From Inonotus obliquus (taxonomy: Eukaryota; Basidiomycota; Agaricomycetes; Hymenochaetales; Hymenochaetaceae), in assembly GCA_032164295.1 (NCBI GenBank), contig JAJHTX010000003.1:1302001-1366000 (forward strand): 64,000 bases of DNA, read 5' to 3'. The notes under the pieces were generated by a model. That model had not been told where the DNA came from. It made no database searches and saw only the letters and a program-made list of their open reading frames with translations. The translations under genes were made by a program, and so were the position numbers. Shown here piece after piece: positions 1 through 14,228 of this stretch (position 1 is its first letter; each line of letters opens with the position of its first letter).

Positions 1-750
1 GACGATTGGAGCATTCTAGTCATCACTTTTTCCGGCACGATGCTCTCGTTGGTCACGGGTGCCTTACCACAATGGCGATCAGAGAAATGGGCTTGCCGCA
101 GGAATACATCCAAAGTGCTTTGTCTAACTGGTGGAAACGGTACACGAAGTGTAATGGTCATCATCGGGAAGCAAATCGGACTCGACCTTGAGGACCTCGC
201 CGTTGGGGCATCACCTAGATCAAGACGTGCCGGTGCTCCTGTCATCTCAGGTTTACCCTGGATGTTTCGACTTACGCAGATCCTCTGTTCCGTATTGGCA
301 GCACTCTGGATAGTGATTCTCATAACCGTAACTGGCCTGACGGAAAACTCGTGGTACCTTCTATGTGTCGGAGGCCTTGGTATGGCCCAGAACGTGATTG
401 TTGCGGGAACGAGGCGTGGTACAGGGACGACTGGTATACATCTAGAGAAGGTCGAGGAGTTTAAGCGGCGCAAAGTCATGCATGCTTTGATGGATCTCGA
501 GGATGCCTATTATAATGTCGGAAGGTCTCTGCTGAACGAATTTTTTTCCTACCAAAGCGGGTTGAGGCCGGATGAAATCAAATGGTGGAATGGAGAAAAA
601 GAAGATTATGAGATGACTAGACAAAAGAAATATCCGGACAGTTACCCGGAGGAGGAGGTTTCGAAGAAGGCATCCAAAGCTAGAGAGGACCACAGGCGTC
701 TACTTGGTAGAGATGAGGTACCGCCAAGTGTCACTCCTCCTGCCGCTTGA
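1..750 (+). CDS. C-terminal part of a fungal membrane protein of unknown function (5' end outside window)
   Basis: The frame is open from base 1, so the Met at position 40 is probably internal and the gene starts upstream of the window. About 249 residues are visible. One or two hydrophobic segments follow a short polar stretch (WIVILITVTGL, then NSWYLLCVGGLGMAQNVIVAG). After them comes a charged, helical, soluble tail containing KVMHALMDLEDAYYNVGRSLL and ending in a Lys/Glu-rich region. I recall this arrangement (membrane segment, GTxRGxxGxH turn, then a KVM..L.D.E helix) from many uncharacterised fungal membrane proteins, but no function is known to me. The next gene is convergent on the minus strand, about 600 bp away. 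Confidence is good that this is real coding sequence and low on function. Confidence 0.6.
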   Translation, partial: DDWSILVITFSGTMLSLVTGALPQWRSEKWACRRNTSKVLCLTGGNGTRSVMVIIGKQIGLDLEDLAVGASPRSRRAGAPVISGLPWMFRLTQILCSVLAALWIVILITVTGLTENSWYLLCVGGLGMAQNVIVAGTRRGTGTTGIHLEKVEEFKRRKVMHALMDLEDAYYNVGRSLLNEFFSYQSGLRPDEIKWWNGEKEDYEMTRQKKYPDSYPEEEVSKKASKAREDHRRLLGRDEVPPSVTPPAA

Positions 751-1352
751 TAGTCCGTCGACAAAGACATTGTTGATGACGATCTACACATCAGCGCGTT
801 CTTCAGCGCAGCGTCTCGACGCATCACCGCTACATTTCTTAATGTGTTTGCGTTTTCAGGCGGTCGTCTAGTATGCAGCCATTACAGTAATCTCTATTCC
901 ATATACTAGTTAGAGCATTGCATCATGTTTAGAATCATTTTGGACTCCTTAATAATCGCCTGTCAGACGCGGACCTTTTTAATTGCAAGGCAACGAGATG
1001 GTACACCCGGAAATCGTATATAATAAGACTTTTACTGGCCTAATTCATATATGCTCTAGCGGAATGGGTGGAAGCAACGGTAAGAGTGGCGATGAAAGAG
1101 AGTATTGAACGGGAAAGCTTCGTAGAGTAGAATGGGTGTAAAATGTATAGAAAATTATATCCTACTGAATTTTGAGTGCGACGAGGCACGGGCCTCAATC
1201 TTCAGTCGATCCTGCTAAATCGGGCTTGGCAACAGACCACATACGTCGGATTGCAATTCCAACAGTTTCGTGGTATTGCGCCGAATCCCAGAGTCGCAAC
1301 GGAATAACCAGAGAAGAAGGAACCAATCATCATTATCTCCTTTGATCCCGAG
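751..1352. other. Intergenic, about 600 bp, convergent 3' ends
   Basis: This lies between the 3' ends of two convergent genes. It is A/T-richer than the flanking coding DNA. I see no exon, repeat or RNA gene in it. Confidence 0.5.
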
Positions 1353-3952
1353 TTATTGGCCCCCGTAGTACTTCTCAAGTACATCCTGTGGAGTGGCCCA
1401 TCGAGCTTTCCGTTGCATCATGCCCTTCAGTGTGGCAACAGGGCGACTACTTGCTGGGTTCCTATCAAACATTTCTAAATCCACCACCGTATCTTCATGA
1501 AGTGCCTCATTCTCATCCTCGGGGTCAATAATTTCCTTTCGGCTCCTTGGACCACCAACACTGAAACTTTGTACCGCCCACTTGCTAGCCCACGCCCGAC
1601 AGTGACCACTAAGCATGACGTAAGATCGTACATGATACTTTTCTGGTTCATGTTCCTGTATGAGCATAGCTCGAACATTATCTTTGGTGATGGCAGGCGT
1701 TGCACCTGGGTAATACTCGTGGAAGAACCCAAGCAGCACTGCAAAAGCTTTCACCGAGCCCGCTTGGCTATCCCAGCTACCTCCTTCCTCAAGTATCTCC
1801 CATACAGTGCCATCTAACGCCGTTACGAATTTCGGCGCAGTTCTGTTACTGTCGTGCGTGTTGTCTGAGTACTGCGGGTCGTTCACGGTCATAGAACTCG
1901 GCATCAGTCGCACGGCCTTGGCATTGAAATGGAGATAACCATCCGCATCCATGCTCCCTTGCGGCATGGGTACGAGAGCGTCTGCATTCGGAAGCACTCC
2001 TTCCACAAGTTGCGATACCTCACGATACCCACCACTGGTGACTTTAATAAGTGCTTTCCCTGCGACTCGTGTCTTGGGAAAGGTAGGTAAAGTGGAAAGC
2101 TGTGGACACGGTGCAATGCGGAAGGAGATGCCTAGCCAGTTGGCGCGACCACCTTGCTCAAGGATCTGTTGTCCTAGCTCAATCGTCGCACCAAGCCTAT
2201 CGTTCTTGGAAAAGGCTTTGGTATTTAGGGTGACACCAAACAAGCCCATGATGCTGAAGACCATATCGACCGGCCTTGAGGACGTGCGCATAAGTGCACT
2301 TTGCCAGATTGCATACTGCTTTTCATCGTCATCCATGTCCTTAGACATCGCAATAGCAAGGGATGTGACGTTCGGCGACATGATACGGCGCGTCGGTCTC
2401 CAAAATGGTATGTCATTGTACGTATGATTGAATGGTTGTGAACTGAATGTTTTGGCCTCAACCATCAGAGATTTACCACTGTGTTCAAAAACAAGGGAGC
2501 CGGTGGAGCAGGAGTCCAGGAGGAACGAAAGAGACACCAAAGCAGAGCGACTTTGGTCTACCTCTTCCACATGTCCCACAGTATCATCACCAGTGCGCAC
2601 CATACCACTTCCGAGTTTCCAAGCGAAGAGAACAGAAACTGAAGGAGGTGCAATTGCCTCTTGAAGTGTCCAGCCTCGATGGATCCAGTGAGTTTCCGTA
2701 CTGATAGGAACGAGCATACGGAGTCCACCGGGAATAACGATGCATGTTGCGCAAGAGCGATACATGCGAAACATCTCGCGAATTTGCCAAGTCTTGTCAT
2801 CCTTGTTCGTTTGCATGATGCATAGGCGATCGATCCAAAGGTAAGGAATACCTAGCGAGAGTGAAGCCTGGCAGGCATCGTGCAGAACTTCGATTCCGAT
2901 CGGGTCTGCCTCTTCCGCGCCCTCCACCGAGAATTCGGCCACTTTCTGGCCGGTGGATACATCATTTCCGCGCCAAACGTATGAAATGGCGGTATATTGG
3001 ACATAAGGAAAGTGAGCAAACTCATATATGCGTAAAGCCTCGTTCTGTATGAGCCGCGCGCAGTCCACAAGGCGATACCGTGCAGGGGTTGCCTCCTTCA
3101 TGATGTCCAGGCAGACAAGGTCACCGTATGGTATATCAAGAAGAGCATCGTAGATAGATTTCGGGAGAAGAATAGTCTATATAAGACGAGCATAAACATC
3201 ATGATATGGTGGTCATTGAACTGGATGGCATCACATACAGATATGTTGTTCAACAAGCTTTTCATGGAGTTACAGCACTGCCCAATCTCATCCACCGAGT
3301 TCGAAATCCAGAGGGCATCGGTGCCACCTCCTCTGTAAACGCAGTATCTCTGCAAAGTGGAAATGACGCGTCTCAAATTACTATAGACTCTCGTTTAGTG
3401 ACCGTATCCTTTAAAGTCGAGGCAACTCACGAGCAGAGCTCTTGAAGAGCTGGCCTGAAGTAGTCAGGAATATCACGATAATCATCCTTGTTATTTCGCG
3501 GAGTGAAGCAATACTGATCGGATAGGCTGGCGGTGCGCTCTAGGTCGCAGCGGAAGTCATGTAGTAGCTTGAAGATAGAGTCGAGATCAAGGGAGATGTC
3601 ACCCCAACGTCCATCAGAAGTACGAACTGCCTACTACAGATATCATACTGCTTTGCGACAATGAAGTAGGAATGCTTACAGCCGTATACCTCTTGGTGTC
3701 GGCAACCAAACCTTCAACAGCATTAAGATACTCAATAGACTGGGTTCGTCCATTATCTGCATCCAAAGCCTCTCGGGTGATGCGGATTTCTTCGACGAGT
3801 CTCGGATGGATCGAATCTGTCATGATGCGAGGCGGTTGTAGCTGACTAGGAGTGGGTGTAGGGATGAACGGCTGGTGAACACGCTGTAGCGATATGAGGG
3901 GATCACGATAAACGCTGAACCCACCTTCCAAATGTGGGTGGCAATCATCCAT
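1353..3952 (-). CDS. HET-domain (heterokaryon incompatibility) protein, 4 exons, 812 aa
   Basis: HET-domain proteins act in fungal non-self recognition and programmed cell death. Core motifs are in the last exon: YTAISYVW (about residue 268), LGIPYLWIDRLCIMQ (about 310-325) and WIHRGWTLQEA (about 365). Proposed exons, 5' to 3' on the minus strand, are 3952-3680, 3630-3431, 3380-3239 and 3176-1353, with introns of 49, 50 and 62 bp. All junctions keep phase and join a plausible N-terminal region (FRPALQELC then a Ser split across the intron, then NLRRVIS). A Met at 3101 would give a shorter single-exon protein, but the frame is open 75 bases upstream of it to a good acceptor. I therefore prefer the long model. 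This resembles the long-N-terminal HET proteins common in Agaricomycetes. The partner and trigger are unknown. The exact first Met is uncertain. Confidence 0.82.
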
Positions 3953-4942
3953 TCAATAATCCCAACTCATGGCTTTTCTACATGGCATGCAGGCTGTTAC
4001 TGCGCCGTGTCTGCTCGCTCACATACGAAGTCACAGCGCCTGCTATTGAGTTCGTCACCCAAACGTCCATTTCTGTGCAGCGCAAGTCGAACTAGTCCGT
4101 TCCTGCATTCGGGCCATTGCTCGACCCCAACCGGCCCTCCACGTTAGCCTGGAGGAAGGATAATTAACCATTATGCTGACTCACGAAGCAATGAAATGCA
4201 CGTACCCCGCCATTAATGAACTTGTTCTCATGAGGGTCAAGAAAGGTTCCGTATTTCACTCCAGCTTTGGAAATGCAACATTCCATTCCACCATCCTCGT
4301 CCATCTCCTAAACGCACAGAGCATCACTTAGTCCACATGAAAGCTGCTATACATCCCCATCGAATGCGGACTCTTGGTATTTCATGTGGACAGGTGGGAG
4401 TGACTCCGATTCGCGAGCGGGTGCACAGGAGACCGACGGTATTTTGCTGCGACTGCGTCACAGATTTTGTCGCAGATTTGTATTCGAGCTTCAGCGTGCG
4501 ACTTCTAGGTCGTCGGGATCCCGTTTGTACTCTCGGCACCGTCGAGTTGGGCCAGTCGCGAATTGTACTTGGCTTGGAATAATTTGTAGCATCGAATGAT
4601 TCAGAGAGTACTTACTGTAATAACAGTTTTTTTACCTCCCCAGCGTCGCGCCCTTTAGTCCTTTCTTTAGAGCACCATACTACTACCTTTTTCTCTGCTT
4701 TTCTTACTTTACCACTCTTAGAGTTCCCACCACCACGTAGATTTTGTCTGCCGCGCACTTGTAACTAGAATTACTGACGCGCGTAATAAATACATTTAAA
4801 AAAAAAATAACAGTTTTTTCTCACGATGATCAGACGCTCAAATAAGGCAAGGCAAATCAGCTGGAAACCAAGCCAATTTGGCATAACTGTGCAAGAAAGA
4901 CAATTTAATGTTTGTGCTACTGAGGACATGGCAGACCAATGT
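3953..4942. other. Intergenic, about 1 kb
   Basis: This lies between the HET gene start and the 3' end of the dolichyldiphosphatase gene. It has a pyrimidine-rich stretch around 4620-4740 and an A-run at about 4798-4808. Short open frames here have no family likeness. I see no RNA gene. Confidence 0.5.
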
Positions 4943-5930
4943 TCACTCCCTTTTCTCGCGACGAACAACATTCTCCTCGTATTTCACTCGCCAGTCCAAC
5001 CACTCGGCTTCACGACCGCCATCTGGCCAAACAGCCCATCCATCCTTTACGCGAATCCAGGTTGCAACGGGGTGTAGAAGCAATGTTCTACGTAACCGCC
5101 CCAGTGACGAGTCTGGGTATGCATAAGGGATGTGTTCTGCGACTGTATAGGTCATAACACCAAACGCCAATCCGACTCCAGCTCCCCATAACACCTGGTT
5201 TGTCGAGTGATACGTGAGGTGCAACCTAGTTTATCTTGTGAGGCAACCCTGAATCGCTTCTACTGGTCACACTTACCGAGAATAACACACGATTCCCGCC
5301 CAAGCAGCCAGCCCAAGGTAGATTAGAGATCTCCATAGAATATCAAGAAGCCTGTAGCCCGTCGTTACAAATCGGTGCCGGAAGAATAGGTGCATGCAGA
5401 GAAAAGCAGCGAAATATCCCATGTACTGGCTGTGGGAAGAGGGGAAGCCATATCCGTTGCCGAGACTTTCTTTGTACACGTCATCAAATAATGGATTATG
5501 GAAACGCACTAATATTGTGAAGAGGACGCACCAGCGGGCCTCTCCTCTCTGATTAACCGTTTCAACAACCAATTAAACACTTCACAAGCTAGTTGACTGA
5601 GAAATCGTGAGCGTGGTAGTGTGAAGCTCGGAGTGGACGCACGCACCCTGCCCACATGTTGATAATGAGTAGGTCTCGCGTCACGACGGCAAGAGCGGCG
5701 TAAGATGCCTATAAGACGGACATCAGAATGGGGCGAACACCAGAGAGGGACTCAAGCACCATCAGGAGAATCGGAGTAAGCGTCACCAATGCGAGTGCAA
5801 GTGACACGTGTGAGTTGGCATCGTCTGCATTGATTAAAGCAGAGTTAGCGGCAAGAGGAGGGCGAACATTGTAGAACATACAGAGGACGTGTGTTAGTTC
5901 CAGGGCAGCGGGAGCCGAGTTGTTTGCCAT
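4943..5930 (-). CDS. CAX4: Dolichyldiphosphatase (CAX4/DOLPP1 type), 6 exons, 238 aa
   Basis: This enzyme removes a phosphate from dolichyl diphosphate on the luminal side of the ER, recycling the lipid carrier for N-glycosylation. Exons are 5930-5882, 5824-5760, 5708-5647, 5596-5532, 5469-5277 and 5225-4943. Introns are 50-62 bp and phases match throughout. The assembled protein is 238 aa, the family's usual length. The PAP2-type lipid phosphatase signature is complete: KxxxxxxRP (KRLIREERP), PSSHS within GYGFPSSHSQYMGY, and SRxxxxxHxxxQ split across the last intron. Several hydrophobic segments (VSLALALVTLTPILLM, and DLLIINMWAG following) fit the multi-pass topology. The start is the Met of MANNSAPAALELTHVL, which joins in phase to YDANSH. 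An upstream in-frame Met at 5945 is possible but less like the family. Confidence 0.9.
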
Positions 5931-6266
5931 GAAGCGCAACTTCAAGCTGCTAGCTAGAGAACGCCAGTATCCATCAGTTTAATATGCTCAGCTGCGCCGC
6001 ATTGTTGTTCGACAATACCTCGTCTTCATGGAATAGCAAAATGCAGATGAGTGCAGTGAACAGATCGTCGACGTTTACATTGCAGCAGTCATGTGACGAC
6101 AAGAAGTCGTCGCAAATCAGACAAAAAAGGAAAGGACAGGCAAAAAGCAGTGCTTGAAGTTTGGAAATAGTAAATACTATAAGCGGAAGCAACTTACAAC
6201 TCCCGATCGTAGCTGGAGGGATACATATACGCAGGTGGCGAAAGCGCGAAAATCTAACGGACAGAA
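5931..6266. other. Intergenic, divergent promoter side of CAX4
   Basis: This is upstream sequence of the dolichyldiphosphatase gene, running up to the MITE at 6267. I see no further gene. Confidence 0.4.
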
Positions 6267-6476
6267 TAGGGCTCCGCAGCGGATTGGATATCCCGGATAA
6301 GATACGCCGGATCCGCTATCCGCCCGGATGCGGATGAGTTTTGGAGGGCAAAGATATCCGGGCGGATATATACGCGCGGAACCGGATCTGATAGCAGCCA
6401 TGAAATATATCCGCCCGGATGCGGATGCGACTGAAAATATCCGCGCGTATCTTATAAGATACGCTGCGGAGCCCTA
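6267..6476. mobile_element. hAT-type MITE, 210 bp, perfect 8-bp target duplication
   Basis: Terminal inverted repeats TAGGGCTCCGCAGCG (6267-6281) and its exact complement (6462-6476) bound a 210 bp element with no coding capacity. The 8 bases GGACAGAA directly before it (6259-6266) recur directly after it (6477-6484). An 8 bp duplication with a TAGGG terminus is the hallmark of hAT insertions. The interior is filled with repeats of the type ATATCCG/GCGGAT in both orientations, so the single strand could fold extensively. It must be mobilised in trans. Confidence 0.85.
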
Positions 6477-6484
6477 GGACAGAA

Positions 6485-6988
6485 CTCCTAAGGAATTTTT
6501 GCTTCCTTCTTCCTCAGCAGGACCAGGACATCAATATTCCAAAGCATTATTCAAAGCGGGTTTCCATTAGTTTACTATAGCGGTAACAAATACTACGTCC
6601 CCATGGGTTTCTCAGGTCGGAGTTAGCAGGAAAAAAACAGAAGGAGTGGAAAGATGGATCGGACGACAGGCAAAGGGAGTGGTCAAATATTCAGGCTCAC
6701 ATTCCTCGAGCGAAAGATATGATGTTTCCCGCAGCACTTCGATCACTAAAAACGAGTTGAGAAAGCTTTGATTTCACAGACGAGCTAATGTGAACAGGAT
6801 GAGATAACTAGTTCACATATTTGGAGTAAAAACAGTCCTTCCGAGTCACCACTTCTCCCAAATATTGCATACGAATAAATAGTCCGACCCGATAGAAGAC
6901 CCAAGGAAGGAAGTAAAACAAGGAATGAAAGGTAAGGAACGATTTCTATTCGCGCATTACGCGCGTGCACTTCGAATTTGTTTGGCGA
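6485..6988. other. Intergenic between MITE and laccase 3' end
   Basis: About 500 bp, with no coding likeness, repeats or RNA genes that I can support. It includes the 3' flank of the laccase gene. Confidence 0.45.
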
Positions 6989-9570
6989 TTAGTTGGGGGC
7001 AGCAAGATGCGAATCTGGGTTGTTCGCCTCGTAATCAGGGCAGAGTGACGACCAGTCAGCTAAACCAAAACTGTCAGTTGCAGCTTGAGAATCAACTAGG
7101 ACATGCACTCACCACCAACAGGGTTCGCGGCTGCAATGTTCTCTGTATCCTCAGCAAAGACTACAGCAAGACCGCTGTTCAACACAGGTCAGCCTCTTGG
7201 TGCCAATAAAGAGGTTTCATGCTGAGACTTACGCTTCAAGATGCCAATCGATGTGGCAATGTAGGATCCAGGGACCGGCGTTATCCGTAACGAAACGGAT
7301 GGTGACATTGTCGTTGGTAGTTCCGATGCTGACTACATCCCGACGGACTGGGTTGGCGTAATTGTACTCAGTAGAGCCGGCAACTCGCACAACGTCAAAT
7401 GAATGACCGTGAAGGTGCAAGGGATGCTACATCAACGTCACAGCAAACGTCAACATTCTAAGTTTCAAGCACGCTACCAAATCTGTTGCTTACCGGGAAG
7501 CCACCAGGGAAGGAGAGCTCGATGGTGCTGTTTCCAGGAAGACCGTAGACAGAACCCTCGGGAAGGAGGTCAGTCGCGCTCGCGGTTCCGCTTATAATTT
7601 GCAGGAGGACGGGGACGCTGAGAGGGTGGCAACCCGTTAGATTTCACTATCGGAGAGCACGTAGAATAGTGCAATGACTTACGAAGGAGAGTGGTAGACG
7701 ACGCCGTTTACGGGGTGTTCACCGGTGGTAAAATCAATACCGACCACCATGTTGAGCGCGAAGTCAACACCGCCAATGACGGGATCACCAGGCTAAAGGA
7801 GTAATGCATTAGATCCATAAGCCTAATTGCTCCAATCTTTGTTATACTCACAGCGCCTGGGTTGACGGTCGGGTGAAGGTCCGCCTCGTTAAGAATGGTC
7901 CCCTCATTGTTTATGATACTTGTCGGGTCCGCGTCAGCGGCACCGTCGTAGCGCAAGATAGCCGAGTTGGTTCCGTTCGTGAAGCCAGTCGTGCCAACCG
8001 AAGGCTGCGCACGGATCCCTGCAGAAAATCATATTGAGCAGGAGACACGAATGTATCTCCATCAGGACTTACAATAGTTATCGACCGGTTGGTCCGCTGT
8101 GACGACGACAGAATAGCGCTGGCCGGGGAAAATGACAAGTTGATCAACTATCAATGGCTTGGTGAGTAATACAGTTACTAAGTATGCAGGCGGCACATAC
8201 CAGTGACAGAGTCCACCTCGATACCATCCGCTTCAATAACCGTCAGCGGGTGGTTATCAATGGAGAATGTGTAACTACGTAAACAGAGTTGATACCGCGC
8301 CTCAAGAGAAAATGAAAATGTTGCTTACCTTGGGAAGCAGCTGGTGCTGACAATGCGGAACCGATAGCTAGTGACCGAGAACTGAGCAACGGGATTCAAC
8401 ACGATCTTAGCTATGAAGAAGCTTACCGCAAATTTTGAGTGACGCCGACGACGGAAAGAGGTGCGGTCTGATCACCATTGGCGTTCCGGCCAAGACCGTT
8501 AATGGTGGTCGTATCAGGAGTACTGCATCATAATTAAGTTAAACAGCCGCGAAGAAAGTTAGTTCTGGAGACTCACGGATCAACGTTGCCCTGTAAGCAC
8601 GTGGGTTAGCATATTCACACAGCCCCATGATTTATGACGTACCTGGTTGGGGAACAAGCTCGGAGAAACCGCCTGGAAGTAGTAACGGTGATGAGCGTTT
8701 GCGCAAGAGGGCCAAAGAGGAACATACTTGGTACCAATCAGCAAGGACGATCACAGTGTTCTCATCGTCGACATCGTAAAGAGCCTTGAGCGGGTCATCC
8801 GGGTCATAAAGGACCAGAGCACCCCTAATTATCGCGTGAGAATTATACAAGTCAAGTATTCATTCATTACTCACCGCAAGCCATCGCAATATTGACTCGA
8901 AAGATGAGAGTGATACCAATATGTACCAGCCTCATCAGGAACACTGAAGTTGTACCTAACAAACAATTGTATAGTGAGTTTGTGAATCCCGAATTAGAGA
9001 GAATTGTCACGTACAGGAACGAGTTGCCCGGAATAATGGGGCACTATGAAAACTGTTGAATAAAACGTTCAATATGAATTGCTCGGTGACTCTACTCACC
9101 TGAGATACCATGGCCGGTCCATCCATTTCGGCAGTGCCTGATTTAAATCAGCTCAATGAACAGTCCTTGCAAGGGCGAGTTTGGTATACAAACCTTTTTG
9201 GAGGAGACCATGCCAGTGCTGGGTAATATGTCAGAACTAATCATCGGTAATGTACAGCAATAAACGTACAATGGAGGTCGCACGATGCATGGTCGAATCT
9301 GTCAGATCATCAACTACGTTGATTTGCAGAGTGTCGTCCTTGTTTGCGGTTATGAGAGGTCCAGGGAATATCCCGTTCGCAAGGACAGCGCTGAAGTAGA
9401 CGTTTAGTTAACATTACGAGGAGCGCATATGTAGAAACCTACGGCCTGGAGACACCATCTGGTGCGATATCCGCGTTGGCGATAGTCAATGTCTGAGATA
9501 CGATGGCAGAACGCACAAAGTGCGTCAGAGATAGCAAGAGAAGCGAGTACGCCACAGATGACTTGAACAT
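6989..9570 (-). CDS. Laccase (secreted multicopper oxidase), 19 exons, 524 aa
   Basis: This enzyme oxidises phenols while reducing O2 to water; in basidiomycetes such enzymes serve lignin and humus breakdown, pigment and morphogenesis. A signal peptide of about 21 residues ([21 protein letters not shown]) precedes AIVSQTLTI. All four copper-ligand segments are present: [26 protein letters not shown] and [13 protein letters not shown]. The residue ten after the ligand Cys is Leu, the usual axial position. Exon ends (minus strand) are 9570-9443, 9390-9270, 9218-9194, 9137-9100, 9043-9015, 8955-8875, 8824-8728, 8672-8643, 8590-8577, 8522-8427, 8367-8329, 8274-8201, 8147-8073, 8018-7852, 7792-7683, 7617-7494, 7426-7233, 7174-7113 and 7059-6989. 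The total is 1575 nt with every phase matching. The gene includes a 14-nt micro-exon. Confidence 0.95.
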
Positions 9571-9656
9571 TGTGAGAATGAGTGAAGTACTGAAGTAAGG
9601 CAAAGGAGAGGAAAGCGGCCCAGAGACTGCTGAAGAGACCATTCTCCTCCACCTCT

Positions 9657-9665
9657 CCTTTTATA
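9657..9665 (-). promoter_or_regulatory. TATA box of the laccase gene
   Basis: TATAAAAGG on the minus strand, about 90 bp before the laccase ATG at 9570. This is a normal distance for a fungal core promoter with a short 5' leader. No other gene starts nearby. Confidence 0.6.
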
Positions 9666-12021
9666 AGTTTCGAAGGCCATGGTTCCAGGACCGCATTCAG
9701 GAAACACAGGAAGCCCCAGACAAGCAATGCAAGAGGTGCAGAAAGTCGCTCGCGCGACGGAACGGACATTCGATTTCATAATGGACCGGACCGCCATCAG
9801 CGAGCGCCCTGAAGATGGAACATTAAGCATAACCTTTCCGAGTAAACTGAGCCATCGAAACAACAAATCGCAGAAAAGCGCCGCTTTCTCTAGAATGCTA
9901 AGAAGCCAAGGAACATTCAAAACAGTTTAAGGTCGATTTAAGGCACACAGTGTCACCTCGGGGTGGGAAAGAAAGATCATGTTTCAATGGAAAACAACCG
10001 CGGTCCCGATGGTCAGGGGCGGCAAGGAATTCCGAGTGGTGGGAAAGACCCGAGGGTCGTGCCAACATCGCGTTCTCGTGTGTAGATGGCCGCGTGGGAC
10101 AGACGACACATCCTGTAATGCTTGGCCTGATCCAGCTTCCTTGCCTTGCAATCGTCGACATATCGGGGTTGTGTGGGGGATCTAACCTGAGTCAAGGCGC
10201 TCATGCTGTTCTGACGTTAGTAGTCCGACCGGCGTAACATAAGAAACAATATGCTGCGCCTTTGGCGGGGCAACGGGCGCTGATGCAACCGGGTATAGTC
10301 AGAGGAAGGATTCTGATGTGTCATCGTAGGTATGCTGTGACCCTATCGTTTCGTTTTACCGCTAGCCAAGAGCCAATTCTGCTGAAATGCCATATCCGGG
10401 TTCTGTAAGGCTCTGTACCGGTCGACCTGATCTGCGGGACCAACGATCCGGGTCAGGCATGGGAAGTAACGCGGACGCAAATCGTGATGTGTGGGAATAA
10501 ATTAATTGATAAGGTTTATCCGGGTCGGGGGTACGCCACGGTCTGAAAAAGGAAGGAGCCGCATCAATATCCATGAGAACGAAGACCAAGACACGAATGG
10601 TCGAGATCTTACGCACCCTTCAAGCTACGACCGTCGTCGAGATCGCACTTATACGTTATTTCCTCACCACGCTCTTCTCAGATCAACAGGTAGCAGGTCA
10701 TATCAACAGGTAGCAGGTCGAATAGGCAGGCCACCACGTTTTCCCGAATCGGTTGAGGGAAAACTCGGTGGACGTGTTCGAATTCTGTAACAATTCACAG
10801 CGAACGACGGCCTCCGTCGCTAAAGAAATTGGTCGGATTCAGTGTTTTCTTTCCATCCACGGGTGCATCTCAGGTACGAAAAAACATCTGGATCGTTGTA
10901 GTATCGAACTGCGCCTCCAGTAAGTATGGGCCGCGGAACGTGAGATACAAAGGACTGTAGATTCCTTTCACGCGACAAAATCGGTTTTTGCCCCTGCGTA
11001 GACTTGGCGTGTCAAAGCCAAAGGGTCCTTGTTGGGAAAGGAACATCCGTGAAGTCATCGGATTGTCACAAGTGGACTGGGGGCTAGAAATAGTCAGATT
11101 AGATATATTAGATATGAGGCTGTCTTGATCGTGGAGCCCCTGAAGGGACCGTCGCAATAAATTGAACGAGAGTCCGATTCCCATACATAGATCAGAAGAG
11201 TTCAGAAAGCTGCCTCACGCGATCATACGGATGTGATGAATTTAGATCCACAACTCCACTGGTACATCACCTTTCACTCGCGGAACAAGCGGAACAACAG
11301 GGATCTAACGCGGAGAGCCCCAAGCGTCCCAGACTAGGTGGCTCGACACCTGTCCTTTGAGGGTATATTGAGAAGTCAACAAAACTACAGAATCAGTTCA
11401 GCGTCAACGCGGACCATGAAATGACAAACAAAGAGAGCCATATCTGCTCTCACATTCATAAGCAGCCCGCCTACATATTGAGCCGTCGCGCAACCATCCG
11501 ACATTCCATTCTACTGACAGGGGCAGCACGGTCGTCAGTGACCTTTACGTGTAAAGCGATGATCAGTCAGCCATTCTTTAAGATGGAGGCGATGGTCCAC
11601 TTACTCGGTGCAGTTTTTACGTACTTGTTTCATACTGGGTGATACACGTACATAAGTCATCGTAAGCCCGACACGAGTCACTGGCGCGAACGACGAACAA
11701 AAATAATGATGCCTCTTTTTTCCTTTTCATGTCTTGATGAAACCCATTTTCTGTTTGACAAGCTTAGAAGGCTCAAGTCGAGCACATGCAGCGCCGTTAT
11801 AGTTCAAGGATCAGAGTACATCTTCAGCGTCTTTTGAGCGTCTTTTTGAGCGCCAAACAGGTTGAGGACGACATGAGGGATGAAGACACCTCATTTGGGA
11901 TGTCCCGCCGCGGATAAGAGGCCACTTTCCAAATCGGGCAGTACACCAATGATTTTCGTCAGTCGACGCTAACCGTTGTCGATGAGGACACTCCAGCTCA
12001 TCTCTTGCCGCAACACTCATC
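9666..12021. other. Intergenic, about 2.4 kb, divergent promoters of laccase and phosphoglucomutase
   Basis: This lies between two genes transcribed away from each other. Several short open frames exist on both strands, but none shows a recognisable family or phase-compatible exons. A short direct repeat (ATCAACAGGTAGCAGGT, twice in tandem) lies at about 10682-10720. It may hold laccase upstream control sites, but I cannot assign any. Confidence 0.45.
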
Positions 12022-13990
<1,969 letters not shown>

Positions 13991-14228
13991 TGAACGAGAG
14001 TCTCACACGAAGAGCGAGCGGGTGGTGATCATACATAGCACGTACAAGCCAGAATAAACTTTCAATGTACAAGTAAAAAAAGGCAGTTTATTACGTCATA
14101 TCAGGGACTATTATATAAGCGAAGATGGGATGATGTCAACGTCGGCGCAGTGGGTGTGCGACGACCGCAACGACCGGCTCAGCTCACAATATTGCTAAAG
14201 ATCTACTGGTCTAACGCCTACCACTGCA

